61,631 bases of DNA from positions 1 through 61,631 of the forward strand of contig WGNJ01000032.1 in the NCBI GenBank assembly GCA_016124635.1, in the 5' to 3' direction. The DNA is from Alphaproteobacteria bacterium. GTDB lineage: Bacteria > Pseudomonadota > Alphaproteobacteria > Micropepsales > Micropepsaceae. Shown here piece by piece: positions 9,149-20,068 of this stretch. Positions within the stretch are counted from its first letter, which is position 1. Each line of letters begins with the position of its first letter. Made by a program: the position numbers and the translations under genes. The notes under the pieces were generated by a model. That model saw nothing but the letters and a program-made list of their open reading frames with translations. It made no database searches and was not told the DNA's origin.

Positions 9149-9508
9149 TCAGTGCCGCGTTTTGCCGGCGATGTCGCGGAGCGTGAGAACACCGACCATG
9201 CGCTTCTGGTGGCTCACCACCGGCAAGCGATGGACGGCGTGCTTGTTCATGATGCGTAGCGCGTCGTCGACTTCTTCTTCCGGATAGCAATAGACGATCG
9301 GCTTCGACATCACGTCGCGCGCCGTCAGATTGGGCAGAGCGTTGGCGGTGTAGGCCGAGAGTTCGCGTTCGGTCACAATCCCGACGAGGCGATCACACTC
9401 GCCGATCGGAACCACGCCAGCGTCGTTCGTCATGGCGGCGATTTGCGAGAGCGGCGTTTCCGGCGCGACCAACGCTCCGCCGGGGTGCATAACATCCCTG
9501 ACTTTCAT
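9149..9508 (-). CDS. Stand-alone CBS domain pair protein
   Basis: A 119-aa protein made almost only of two CBS motifs (residues about 1-55 and 60-115), starting with the typical MKVRDVM and repeating with LTARDVMSKPI. Such tandem pairs form a Bateman module that binds adenosyl ligands (AMP, ATP, SAM) and senses energy state, usually by regulating a partner protein. No partner is fused here, and the neighbours do not point to one. Confidence 0.88.
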   Translation of the reverse strand: MKVRDVMHPGGALVAPETPLSQIAAMTNDAGVVPIGECDRLVGIVTERELSAYTANALPNLTARDVMSKPIVYCYPEEEVDDALRIMNKHAVHRLPVVSHQKRMVGVLTLRDIAGKTRH

Positions 9509-9616
9509 GGAACGTCTCCAATTCTTGCCCCCGCATGTTTGAATTATCGACAGGGCGCGCGCGCTGACAAGGGGGCCGCCTGTGTTCCGACTGTGAAGAA
9601 GATGAAAACCGGCCGA

Positions 9617-10849
9617 TCAGGTGACCGCTTTGCGGGTGCGAAATGCCGGTGTGTTCCAGGCCTCGGTTTCCATGACATCGTCGATGATGCCGACGGCGTC
9701 AAAGACATCGACGTGGCTGAGATAGAGGGGAACGAGGCCGAAGCGGGCAACGTCGGGGGCGCGAAAGTCGCCGATGACGCCGCGCGCGATCAGGGCTTGC
9801 ACCACGGCGTAGGCTTCCGGATGCGCAAGGGAGGCTTGGGCACCGCGCGCCGCCGCGTTGCGCGGGCTCGCGACGGTGAAGCCATGGCGCGTCAAGCGCT
9901 CATCACTGAGTTCGATAAAGAGTTCGGTGAGGCTCGAAGCCTTGGCTTGAACCTTGCGCATGTCGAGACCGGCAAAGACGTCGAGCGCGGCTTCAAGGGC
10001 CGCGAGCGAAAGCATCGGCGGCGTTCCCGTAAGCATCTTGGCGATGCCTTCGGCAGGTACATAGTCGGGCGCGAACTCGAACGGCACCTTATGGCCGAAC
10101 CAACCGGTCAAGGGATGACCGATCGCCGTTTGGTGACGCTTGGCGACGAAGACATAGGCCGGCGCTCCAGGGCCGCCGTTCAAATATTTGTAGCCGCAGC
10201 CGACGGCCAGATCGGCGTCCGCCCGGCCCAACTGCAGATCGAGAACACCGGCGCTATGCGAAAGGTCCCACAGCGTCAGCGCGCCCTTCGCGTGCGCCGC
10301 AGCCGTGATCTTCGCCATGTCGTGGATGAAGCCCGTCTTGTAGTTGACATGCGTGAGGCAGACGACGGCCGTCTTTTCATCGATGGCGGCGATCAGATCG
10401 TCGGCGGCCACACGCTCGAATTCCGCTCCGACGAACGATGCAACGCCTTGCGCGATATAGGCGTCGGTCGGGAAGTCGCCCTGGACGCCCAGAATCGTCT
10501 TGCGGCCCGGACGTAAAGCAAGTGCACCCATCAGCAACTTGAAGAGATCGACCGAGGTCGAATCCGTGACGATGACTTCGCCAGATTCGGCACCGATGAT
10601 GCCCGCAATCTTCGCGCCGACGCGCGTGGGCGCGGTGTACCAGCCCGCGTCGTTCCAAGACCGGATGAGACCTTCAGCCCATTCCTGCTCGACGATCTGG
10701 CGCGAACGATTGACGACGGCCTTCGGCAACGCACCGAGCGAATTTCCGTCGAGATAGATGACGCCTTCGGGCAGCACGAAGCGAGCGCGCATGTCGGCGA
10801 GAGGATCGCGCGCGTCAAGGGCTTGGCAAGCGTCACGGGTCTTGGTCAT
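9617..10849 (-). CDS. kynU: Kynureninase
   Basis: A 410-aa PLP enzyme that cleaves L-kynurenine to anthranilate and alanine in tryptophan breakdown. The start region YLDGNSLGALP, the DLSHSAG segment with the PLP-binding Asp and GYKYLNGGPG with the Schiff-base lysine (K221) are all present, and the length is normal. No kynA or kynB is adjacent, so it acts with genes elsewhere. It is divergent from the GST gene with only 75 bases between. Confidence 0.95.
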   Translation of the reverse strand: MTKTRDACQALDARDPLADMRARFVLPEGVIYLDGNSLGALPKAVVNRSRQIVEQEWAEGLIRSWNDAGWYTAPTRVGAKIAGIIGAESGEVIVTDSTSVDLFKLLMGALALRPGRKTILGVQGDFPTDAYIAQGVASFVGAEFERVAADDLIAAIDEKTAVVCLTHVNYKTGFIHDMAKITAAAHAKGALTLWDLSHSAGVLDLQLGRADADLAVGCGYKYLNGGPGAPAYVFVAKRHQTAIGHPLTGWFGHKVPFEFAPDYVPAEGIAKMLTGTPPMLSLAALEAALDVFAGLDMRKVQAKASSLTELFIELSDERLTRHGFTVASPRNAAARGAQASLAHPEAYAVVQALIARGVIGDFRAPDVARFGLVPLYLSHVDVFDAVGIIDDVMETEAWNTPAFRTRKAVT

Positions 10850-10924
10850 GGCGTCAGCCTATAGAACGGTGCAGCGCTTGCGCAGGGTTGGAATTGCCGC
10901 CACTGTCGCGCTGGAGGATCCGAT

Positions 10925-11542
10925 TTGAAACTCTACGACGACAAGAATCCCGCACCCAATCCGCGGAAGGTCCGCATCTTCCTCGCCGAAAAAGGCATGG
11001 ATGTCGAGCGCGTGCGCGTTGCCATCCTCAAGCGCGAGCATAAGGCACCCGCGTTTCTGAAGAAGAATTCGTTGGGCCAGCTGCCCGTGCTCGAACTCGA
11101 CGACGGGACGATCATCGCGGAGTCGGTCGCAATCTGCCGCTACTTCGAAGCGCTGCAGCCGCAGCCGGCGCTTTTCGGCGAGACACCGCTCGAGCAGGCG
11201 CTGGTCGAAATGTGGATTCGGCGCGCCGAGTTCCGGCTGTGGGGACCGATGGGTCAGGTCTGGATCAACGCCGATCCGCGCACTGCCGTGGTCAATCCCA
11301 ACCAATTCAAGGATTACGGCGAACATCAGAAGACGATCGTCGCGCGAAACATGACATGGCTCGATCGCGAACTTAGCGATGACCGCGAATTCCTGGCCGG
11401 ATCGCGCTATTCGATGGCCGATATCGTTCTGCTTTGCGGCATCGACTTTTGCAGCTTTATCGGTCTCGACATACCGCGCGAGCTAGAGCATCTGCGCGCG
11501 TGGTACGCGCGCGTGTCGGCGCGGCCGAGTGCGGCCGCATGA
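10925..11542 (+). CDS. Glutathione S-transferase family protein
   Basis: A 205-aa protein with an N-terminal thioredoxin-like glutathione-binding domain (residues 1-80, with NSLGQLPVL holding the cis-Pro and ESVAI contacting the gamma-glutamyl group) and a C-terminal all-helical domain. It starts with TTG at 10925 after GGAGGATCCGAT. The stop overlaps the start of the acetyltransferase by ATGA. It probably conjugates glutathione to electrophiles; the substrate is unknown. Confidence 0.9.
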   Translation: MKLYDDKNPAPNPRKVRIFLAEKGMDVERVRVAILKREHKAPAFLKKNSLGQLPVLELDDGTIIAESVAICRYFEALQPQPALFGETPLEQALVEMWIRRAEFRLWGPMGQVWINADPRTAVVNPNQFKDYGEHQKTIVARNMTWLDRELSDDREFLAGSRYSMADIVLLCGIDFCSFIGLDIPRELEHLRAWYARVSARPSAAA

Positions 11543-12117
11543 GCGAACCAGCCAAAATCCGGCTCGAGACGCCGCATTATCTGCTGCGCACGATCGCGCT
11601 TGCCGACGCCTCGGACGCTTGGGCGCAATGGCTGACGCATCCCGACACGGCCCGCATGCTCAACGCGCAGGCGCGCGCCGCATCGGTTGAGGACATCCGC
11701 ACCTACATCCGGTCCTTCGATGGGCACAACCGGCACTTGCTCGGCATCTTTCAAAAAGACGGCGGCGCGCTCGTCGGTATTCGCGATCTAAGGATCGATT
11801 GGCAGCGGCGCGAATTTCTGGTGAACGTGCTCGTCGGCGAAGTCGCAGCTCGCGGGAAAGGTGCGCGTGAGGAAACGCGCGAGGTTTTGTATCGACATTT
11901 CTTCGAGGCTCTCGGCTTGCAGACCGCGCGCTGCACCGTTCTTGCGCACAACGCGCCGATCTTGCGCGTGATGGACAAAGGCGGTTGGGAGTTGACCGAC
12001 ACGAATTACAAGGCGGCGGCAGGCGGCGGCGCACCGCTCGAGATTCGCAGCTATCGCCTCAGCCGCGAAACGTGGGCCCGCAAGGCCCGCGAAAAAGCTG
12101 CGCGCGACGGCGCTTGA
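11539..12117 (+). CDS. GNAT family N-acetyltransferase
   Basis: A 192-aa protein of the RimJ/RimL-like GNAT type, which transfers acetyl from acetyl-CoA to an amine. The N-terminal LETPHYLLRTI strand, the GARGKGAREETREVL acetyl-CoA loop (a Q/RxxGxG/A variant) and the VLAHNAPILRVMDKGGWE segment fit the fold. It is translationally coupled to the GST gene (ATGA). The target is unknown. Confidence 0.85.
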   Translation: MSEPAKIRLETPHYLLRTIALADASDAWAQWLTHPDTARMLNAQARAASVEDIRTYIRSFDGHNRHLLGIFQKDGGALVGIRDLRIDWQRREFLVNVLVGEVAARGKGAREETREVLYRHFFEALGLQTARCTVLAHNAPILRVMDKGGWELTDTNYKAAAGGGAPLEIRSYRLSRETWARKAREKAARDGA

Positions 12118-12132
12118 AGAGCGGGCGGCCGC

Positions 12133-14700
12133 ATGCAGGCAAATTCTGACAACACCCCGTTCCACGAACGCGGCCTGACAAGCGGCGAAGCCGCGCAACA
12201 ACGCGAGCAATTCGGCCCGAACGAATTGGAGGCGGGCGCCCGCAAGAGCCTCCTGGGCGTTGCGCTTGGCGTGTTCGCCGAGCCTATGTTTTTGCTGCTC
12301 GCCGCCGCTGCCGGCATCTATTTGGTTCTCGGCGATCTCGGCGAAGGATTGCTGCTGAGCGCGTTTGCCGGGCTGACGATCGTGCTTGTCATCGTCCAGC
12401 AAGCGCGCAGCGAGCGGGCGCTCGATGCTTTGCGCGCGATGGCGGCGCCGACAGCGCGCGTCGTGCGCGACGGCTCGCCCAAGACGATCCCCGCGCGCGA
12501 CGTCGTGCCGGGCGACTGGCTATTGCTGGCGGAGGGCGAGCGCGTGCCGGCCGATGCGCGCATTTGGAAGAGCCAGGCGTTGCATGCGGACGAGTCGCTG
12601 CTGACTGGTGAGTCCGCGCCGGTGGCGAAATATCCCGCCGGCGAGCGCGCGGATCCAAACGAGGCGCACACCGCCGTCTACGCCAACACCCTTATTACGC
12701 ATGGCAGGGCGCTGACCGAGGTAACGGCGACCGGAAAAGCGACGCGTGCGGGTCAGATCGGCGCGACACTTGCCCGGATTCAAACCGGAGCGACGCCGCT
12801 CGAAAAGTCCGTCGGCCAATTGATCAAAGCGTTCGGCGTATTCGCCGTCGCGGTGAGCGCGGCGATCGCCATCTACTATGGCCTTTTCCAGAACAATTGG
12901 TTGCAGGGCGCGCTTTCGGGAATTGCGCTTGCGATGGCGATGCTGCCGGAAGAATTTCCGATGGTGCTCACGGTGTTCGTCGCGCTAGGTGCTTGGCGAT
13001 TGACGCAGCTCAAAGTCTTGGCCCGGCGCCCGGTCGTCATCGAGACTCTCGGCGCGGCGACCGTGCTCTGTGTCGACAAGACGGGCACACTGACCGAGAA
13101 CCACATGCGCGTCCGCACGCTGGTCGTCGGCGACCATGTGGAGCAAGTGCCGGTTGGGTCGACCGCGCTTCCAGAACGCGACCATCGGCTGCTCGAGTAT
13201 GCGCTCTTGGCCTCGCATGTGCCGGTGTTCGATCCGATGGATCGAGCCGTCACCGCGCTTGCGCAGGCCACGCTGTCCGGCAGCGAGCATCTGCATGGCG
13301 ATTGGGCGCTGGCGCAAGAATACGAGCTGACGCCCGGCTTCCTGGCGATGTCGCAGGCGTGGCGAACCAACGAAGACAGCGCCTATGTGATCGCGGCTAA
13401 GGGCGCTCCCGAAGCGGTGGTGGATCTATGCCACCTGAAGGCCGAAGAGGCCGCCCGAGTCCTTGGCATCGTCGCCCGCCTCGCGAATGCGGGCGAGCGC
13501 GTGCTGGCCGTCGCGGCAGGCCGCTCAACGGCGACGACGTTGCCTGAAAACCAGCACGACTTCGATTTCGAATTTCTGGGCCTCGTCGGCTTCGTCGATC
13601 CGTTGCGCACGACGGCGCGCCAGGTGGTCGAGGAAGCGCGGAGCGCGGGCGTGCGCGTCGTGATGCTCACCGGCGATTATCCAGGGACCGCCGAAGCGAT
13701 CGCGCGCGAGGCCGCGATCGATCTTGCAGGCGGCGTGCTTTCCGGCAGCGACATCGCGGCGATGGACGATGCATCGCTGCGAACCGCGGTCGCAAAGACA
13801 AACGTTTTCGCGCGCATTCTGCCGGAGCAGAAGCTGCGCTTGGTTCAAGCGCTGAAGGCGAACGGCGAATTCGTCGCCATGACCGGAGACGGCGTCAACG
13901 ACGCGCCAGCCTTGAAAGCCGCGGACGTCGGAGTCGCGATGGGCGCGCGCGGCACGGATGTCGCGCGGGAGGCGGCTTCGATCGTGCTGCTGGACGAGGA
14001 TCTCGGCCGGATCGTCAGCGCCGTGCGCGTCGGGCGACGCATCTTCGAGAATTTGCGCAAGGCCATGATCTATATCGGCGCGATGCACATTCCGATCGCC
14101 GGCTTGGCGCTCTTGCCGATCGCCTTCGGTCTGCCGCCTTTGCTTCTGCCGGTTCACGTCGCGCTGATTGAGATGATCATCGATCCGACGTGCTCGGTCG
14201 CCTTCGAACGCACGCCGGAAGAGCGCGACATCATGCGGCACGGCCCGCGCGACGCCGCGCAACCGATCATGGGGCGTCAGCAATTGATCCTAGCGTTGAT
14301 ACAGGGTTTGTGCCTTCTTACCGGCACGCTGTTGGTCTATTGGATCAGCCTGTTCGAAGCGCTGCCCGTCGAGGAAGCGCGCGCGCTTACGCTCATCGCA
14401 CTGACCGCCGGAAATCTTTCGCTCGTGCGCGTGAACATGACCCGAGACTATGTGTGGAAGCCGACGGCGCAATCCGGCTACGGCGCCTATTGGCTGATCG
14501 TGGCGGGCGCAGTCGTCGGAATGGCGCTAGCGCTCTATCTTCCTGGGCTGCGCGACCTGCTGCGCTTCGCATCGCCGAGCGCAACGCATTTACTAGTCGC
14601 CGTGGCAGCAGGGGTCGCCTCGGGCCTCGCGTTCGACCTGCTGAAAGTGGTGCCTTGGGTCCGCCAAGCAATGGGCGCGACAAAGGCCCGGCCGGCGTAG
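12133..14700 (+). CDS. Cation-transporting P-type ATPase
   Basis: An 855-aa ion pump of the Ca2+-ATPase-like (type II) bacterial group. In order it has an N-terminal cation-ATPase domain, an A-domain TGES (residues 158-161), a membrane helix 4 PEEFP motif (272-276), the phosphorylated Asp in DKTGT (D315), an ATP-binding KGAPE, and the TGDGVNDAP hinge (around 586). Four to six C-terminal helices follow. The PEEFP form of helix 4 and EMIIDPTCS in helix 6 fit a Ca2+/Mg2+ or H+ type rather than a heavy-metal pump. It starts 15 bases after the GNAT gene. Confidence 0.92.
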   Translation: MQANSDNTPFHERGLTSGEAAQQREQFGPNELEAGARKSLLGVALGVFAEPMFLLLAAAAGIYLVLGDLGEGLLLSAFAGLTIVLVIVQQARSERALDALRAMAAPTARVVRDGSPKTIPARDVVPGDWLLLAEGERVPADARIWKSQALHADESLLTGESAPVAKYPAGERADPNEAHTAVYANTLITHGRALTEVTATGKATRAGQIGATLARIQTGATPLEKSVGQLIKAFGVFAVAVSAAIAIYYGLFQNNWLQGALSGIALAMAMLPEEFPMVLTVFVALGAWRLTQLKVLARRPVVIETLGAATVLCVDKTGTLTENHMRVRTLVVGDHVEQVPVGSTALPERDHRLLEYALLASHVPVFDPMDRAVTALAQATLSGSEHLHGDWALAQEYELTPGFLAMSQAWRTNEDSAYVIAAKGAPEAVVDLCHLKAEEAARVLGIVARLANAGERVLAVAAGRSTATTLPENQHDFDFEFLGLVGFVDPLRTTARQVVEEARSAGVRVVMLTGDYPGTAEAIAREAAIDLAGGVLSGSDIAAMDDASLRTAVAKTNVFARILPEQKLRLVQALKANGEFVAMTGDGVNDAPALKAADVGVAMGARGTDVAREAASIVLLDEDLGRIVSAVRVGRRIFENLRKAMIYIGAMHIPIAGLALLPIAFGLPPLLLPVHVALIEMIIDPTCSVAFERTPEERDIMRHGPRDAAQPIMGRQQLILALIQGLCLLTGTLLVYWISLFEALPVEEARALTLIALTAGNLSLVRVNMTRDYVWKPTAQSGYGAYWLIVAGAVVGMALALYLPGLRDLLRFASPSATHLLVAVAAGVASGLAFDLLKVVPWVRQAMGATKARPA

Positions 14701-14780
14701 GCAAAATGGAACTTGATCTCGGTCAACATCGGGTTTGCCACGCTGGCTAAGGTTGTGGCCGGCCGCACGGAGGCTTGACC

Positions 14781-15661
14781 ATGTACCGCAAGATTCTGGC
14801 ACCGATCTTCGGCTCGCCCGCCGACCGCACGACGTTGGCCGTCGGTCTCGGGCTGGCGCAGCGCTTTTCGTGTCATCTCGAGGCGCTGTTCGTTCGATTC
14901 GAGCCTTTGGAGACCCAACCTTTTGTTCCGCTCGGGCGCGATATGAGCGGGTTCGCCGCCAAACATTTCATCGAAGCCGCGATCAGAGCCGCCGACGAAG
15001 CGCAGGGCGTCGCTTCAACGATGTTCGCCGAGGCAATCAAGGAGACCGGCGTCGAAACCACCGAGACACCCGGCGCTCATGCAAAGCCGTCCGCTGAATT
15101 GCGGATTGTCAGCGGCGGGATGGCGGAGTGCATCGAACGCGCGAGCAGGCTTTCGGATTTGATCGTCTTTTGTGGTGAGGCGAGCGACAGCAACATGCAG
15201 CGGGCCTATGACGCCGTGGAAGGCGCGCTCTTGAGCGGCGCCAAACCAGTTCTTTTCGTTTCGCCGACGATCGACGCCGGCGGCATCTCCAAGCTCGGCC
15301 AGCAGCTGGCGATCGCGTTCGACGGCAGTGCAACCGCGGCGCATGCCGTGACCGCCGCGCTTCCGTTCCTCAAGCAAGCCAAGACGGTGCACAGTTTCGA
15401 GGTGACCGACCAGAAGGCGAGCGCGAATTTGGCCGAGCTAAAGCGCTACCTGGCGCTCCATGGCGTCGAGCCCGCCCCGCACGTGATCAGCGACCAAAAG
15501 GGTGTCGACGTCGCGCTCGTCGATGCGGTGCGCTATGAAAGGTGCGATTTGTTGGTGCTCGGCGGCTACGGCCACAGCGTGTCAGCGAGTTCATCTTCGG
15601 CGGTGTGACGCGACACGTGCTGCGCCACGCCGTGGTCCCGGCGGTCCTGATGGCGCACTAG
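14781..15661 (+). pseudogene. Universal stress protein, frameshifted in its last 30 codons
   Basis: A two-domain UspA-type protein that starts at ATG 14781 after GGAGG. The reading frame ends at TGA 15606-15608 with a nonsense Ser-rich tail ([10 protein letters not shown]). One base is missing after 15578: in the next frame the sequence reads [18 protein letters not shown] and runs to a TAG at 15659-15661, exactly the expected Usp C-terminus. The shift splits the GxxG-9x-GS/T nucleotide-binding motif (GGYGHS in one frame, GGVTRHVL in the other). It is either a real recent mutation or a sequencing/assembly error. The neighbouring P-type ATPase and ABC genes suggest a stress or ion-homeostasis context. 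Confidence 0.8.
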
Positions 15662-15711
15662 GCACTCCGGTCTTAAACAGCAGCACCGCTCAAGCTGCGC
15701 AAGGGTGCTGT

Positions 15712-16451
<740 letters not shown>

Positions 16452-16455
<4 letters not shown>

Positions 16456-18833
16456 ACCCGCTCAACGCTTTGCACCCGCTCGACCTCAAGCTCGCTCGAG
16501 ATATGTGGCGGCGGCGCGGCCAGGTTTTGGCGATCGCGCTGGTCATCGGTTCGGCCGTGGCGACGCTCGTCATGGCGCTCGGCGCGTTGTGCTCGCTCTA
16601 CGACACGCGGGAGGCCTATTACGAGCGCAATCGTTTTGCCAACGTGTTCGTGAGTTTGAAGCGGGCACCCGATTCCGTCGCGGCTCGACTGCACGACATT
16701 CCCGGCGTGGCGCAAGTCGACACGCGCATCGCGCGCTACGTGACGATCGACATGGAAGGCGTGACCGAGCCGTTGCGGGGCCTCGCGCTTTCACTCGCGG
16801 AGCACAACGAAACGGCACTGAACGCGCTCGTTCTCAAGACCGGCCGGTTTCCAAATCCCGAACGCTCGAACGAAGTCGTCGTCCACGAAGCCTTCGCGAA
16901 CGCCAATCACCTCGTTCTAGGTTCGACATTCTCGGCGGTGATGAACGGCCGCAAGCAGCGCCTGGTCGTCACCGGAATCGCGCTGTCGCCGGAGCATATC
17001 TACGTCATCGGTCCAGGTGACCTGGTGCCCGACGACAGGCGCTATGGCGTCTTCTGGATGGACCGGAAGGTTCTTGCCGGCATCATGGGTTATCAAGGGG
17101 CATTCAACGACGCGAGCTTGCGCGTCCTACGCGGCGCGTCCGTCGACGATGTCATCGCGCGCGTCGATACGCTCCTCGCTCGTTACGGCGCGACCGGCGC
17201 CTACGGGCGCGATCAGCAGATCTCGCACTCGTTCCTCGAAAGCGAGTTCGGCCAGCTGACGTCGATGGCCAGCGTCATTCCTCCGATCTTTCTCGTGGTT
17301 TCCGCGTTCCTTTTGTACACCGTCATCTCACGCCAGATTGAGACACAGCGCGAGGAGATCGGGCTTTTGAAGGCCTTCGGCTATTCCAACGCCGACGTCG
17401 GCTGGCACTTCATCAAATTTGCACTTGCGGTCGCAGTCATTGGCCTCATCGTCGGCTGGCTTGCCGGCGCATGGTTCGGCTATCAGATCACGCTGCTCTA
17501 CAAGGACTACTTCCGATTTCCGACGCTGGCGTTTTCGATCGCGCCGGACATCTTCGTGATGTCGGCGGGCCTCGCACTCGCCGTGTCGAGCTCGGGCGCG
17601 CTGATCGCCGTGCAGCGGGCGGTGAAATTGACGCCGGCGGTTGCGATGGCGCCGCCGCAACCGGCCAGCTACCGGGCGAGCCTGCTGGAGCGCAGCGGCT
17701 TGCTCGGCAAGTTGACCGCGACCGGCTACATGATCGTGCGGCATATCACGCGCTTTCCCGTGCGGTCATCGATGACGGTGATCGGCGTGGCGCTATCGCT
17801 CGGCCTCTTGATTTCGACGCTGCAATTCTTCGACTCGGTCACCGTGATGATCGATTCCTTCTTCTTCCGGGCACAGCGCCAGGACGTCACGCTGCGCTTT
17901 TCCGAGTTGAGGGCCGACAGCGTGCGGGCCGAGGTCGTGCGCTTGCCGGGCGTCGTGCGCAGCGAATTGCGGCGCGTCGTCAGCGTGAAGCTCACGCATG
18001 GGCCTCGCAACCGCCGCGTCGTGATCTTCGGTCTGGAGCCTGGCTCGCAGTTGTCTCAACAGGTGGACGCCGACGGCCATGCCGTAACTCTGCCGCCGTC
18101 GGGCCTGTTGATAACCAAGCGTCTTGCCGGTCACCTGAACGCCCATGTCGGCGACATGCTGGACGTCAACGTGCTCGAAGGCCGCCGCGCTCAGACGCGC
18201 GTTCGCGTCGCGCGGATCATCGACGAATATGTCGGCCTTTTGGCCTACATGAATCGCGATGCACTCAACCGGATCAGCGGCGACGGCGCCGTCGCCGACG
18301 GTGCCTTGCTGCAAATCGACCCGACGAAGGAAGATGCGCTCTTCACGCGGGTCAAGACGATGCCAGGACTCTTCACGATTTCGTTGCAGAGCCGCGCCTA
18401 CCGTATGTTCCGCGCCCTGCTCGACCAAAACATGATGACGATGGTCTGGTTCTATGTCGGCTTCGCCGCGGTGATCGCGCTCGGCGTTTCGTACAACGCG
18501 ACGCGGATCACGCTGTCGGAGCGCGCGCACGAGCTCGCGACCCTGCGCGTGCTCGGCTACCAAAAGCAGGAGGTCGCACGCATTTTGGTCGGCGAGGTCG
18601 CGTTGTTGGCGCTCCTCTCCGTGCCCTTCGGCTGCGCTGTCGGATATGGCTTGTCGCGATTGATGATCGCGTTGTTCAGCACCGATCTCTATCAATTGCC
18701 TTTCGGCCTTGCCGCGTCGACCTACGGCAAGTCGACCATCGTCATTTTGGCATCCGTCGCCATCAGCTGCGCGATCGTCGCGTGGCGCATCCAGAACCTC
18801 GACCTCGTGCGCGTGCTCAAGACCAGGGACTGA
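16452..18833 (+). CDS. FtsX-family ABC transporter permease with two FtsX domains
   Basis: A 793-aa permease. A membrane helix at residues 17-38 is followed by a large MacB-like periplasmic domain (about 40-260), a first three-helix FtsX block (about 270-400), a second periplasmic domain with its own leading helix (about 430-650), and a second FtsX block (about 665-785). Both FtsX blocks contain the coupling helix motif E(I/L)xxLKAFGY / [10 protein letters not shown]. It starts with GTG overlapping the ATPase stop. With the downstream HlyD adaptor it forms a tripartite exporter of the DevBCA/MacAB type; the cargo is unknown. Confidence 0.9.
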
Positions 18834-18836
18834 CAT

Positions 18837-20042
18837 ATGGAAAGGCTTAAACCGTGGCTCTGGCCGATTGTCCTGGGTCTCGTGTTGGCCGCGGGGCTGA
18901 CATACGCCTTCTGGCCGCGGCCGATTGCCGTCGACATCATGACCCTAGCGCGCGGCCCGATGTCGGTCGGCGTCGAGGATGACGGCATTACGCGGGTCAA
19001 GGAGGTGTATGTCTTGTCGGCGCCGATCGCTGGAAGGATGTTGCGCATCGAGGCGCATGCCGGCGATTTCATCGAGGCGCAGAAAACGGTCGTCGCGACC
19101 ATCGAGCCGGTCGACCCCTCGTTTCTGGACGCGCGGGCACGCCAGCAGCTGCAATTCACGGTATCGGCGGCGCGTTCGGCGCGCGATCTCGCGGCGGCGA
19201 ATGTGAAGGGGCGTCAGGCCGACCTCAAATTGGCGCGTCAAGAACTTGCGCGTTTGCGCCCGATCGTCGCCAAGGGCTTCGCGTCCAAAGCACGTTTGGA
19301 CACGGCCGAAGCGACGGTCGCCACACTCGACGCCGCTTTAGCGACGGCGGAAGCAGCGCTTCGCCAGCGCGAGTTCGAGGTGAAGACCGCCGAGGCGGCA
19401 CTGATCGTGCCCTCAGCCGATCGCAACGCGCATGGCGAACTGGCCTGTTGCTTCGCGGTGCGAGCACCGATCGACGGTCAGATACTGCGCGTGCTTCACG
19501 AAAGCGAGGGCGTCGTCGCCTCGGGTCAACCGCTTGTCGAAGTCGGCGACCCAGCCAATCTCGAGATCGTGGTCGATCTGCTATCGACCGATGCGGTGAA
19601 GGTGGCGCCCGGAGACGCCGTCGAAATCACGAGATGGGGCGGCGACGGCATTCTCAACGGCAAGGTGCGCCGCATCGAGCCGTTCGGCATCACGAAAGTC
19701 TCGTCCCTCGGCATCGAAGAGCAGCGCGTCAACGTCATCATCGACATCACCGACCCGCATGAGAAGTGGGCGCGCCTCGGCCACGGCTATCAGATCGACG
19801 CCTACATCATCCGGTGGCGGAGCGACGATACGCTGCTCTTGCCGGTCGGGGCATTGTTCAGAACCGGTGCGGACTGGACGGTGTTTCAGGTTGTCGATGG
19901 ACGCGCGCGTCTGAAGGTCGTGAAGATCGGCCACATGAACGACGAATACGCCGAGGTGCTGGAGGGGCTGAGCGCCGGCGATCAAGTCATCAGTCACCCC
20001 GGCGAAACCGTGCGCGCCGGCGCAAGCGTCACGCGAAGATAA
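18837..20042 (+). CDS. HlyD-type periplasmic adaptor of the ABC exporter
   Basis: A 401-aa membrane-fusion protein with an N-terminal anchor (residues 9-28), a first lipoyl half, a roughly 100-residue alpha-hairpin rich in Ala/Gln/Arg (about 90-185), a second lipoyl half (PIDGQILRVLHESEG) and a beta-barrel plus membrane-proximal domain. It starts 3 bases after the permease stop. It should bridge the FtsX permease to an outer-membrane channel of the TolC family, which is not encoded in the window. Confidence 0.9.
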   Translation: MERLKPWLWPIVLGLVLAAGLTYAFWPRPIAVDIMTLARGPMSVGVEDDGITRVKEVYVLSAPIAGRMLRIEAHAGDFIEAQKTVVATIEPVDPSFLDARARQQLQFTVSAARSARDLAAANVKGRQADLKLARQELARLRPIVAKGFASKARLDTAEATVATLDAALATAEAALRQREFEVKTAEAALIVPSADRNAHGELACCFAVRAPIDGQILRVLHESEGVVASGQPLVEVGDPANLEIVVDLLSTDAVKVAPGDAVEITRWGGDGILNGKVRRIEPFGITKVSSLGIEEQRVNVIIDITDPHEKWARLGHGYQIDAYIIRWRSDDTLLLPVGALFRTGADWTVFQVVDGRARLKVVKIGHMNDEYAEVLEGLSAGDQVISHPGETVRAGASVTRR

Positions 20043-20068
20043 TACGGCAAGCCGAGCATTGCGCGCGG

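Noticed and set aside
12897..13400. Open frames in other phases inside the P-type ATPase
   Set aside because: The ATPase motifs are continuous in one frame from 12133 to 14700; no frameshift.
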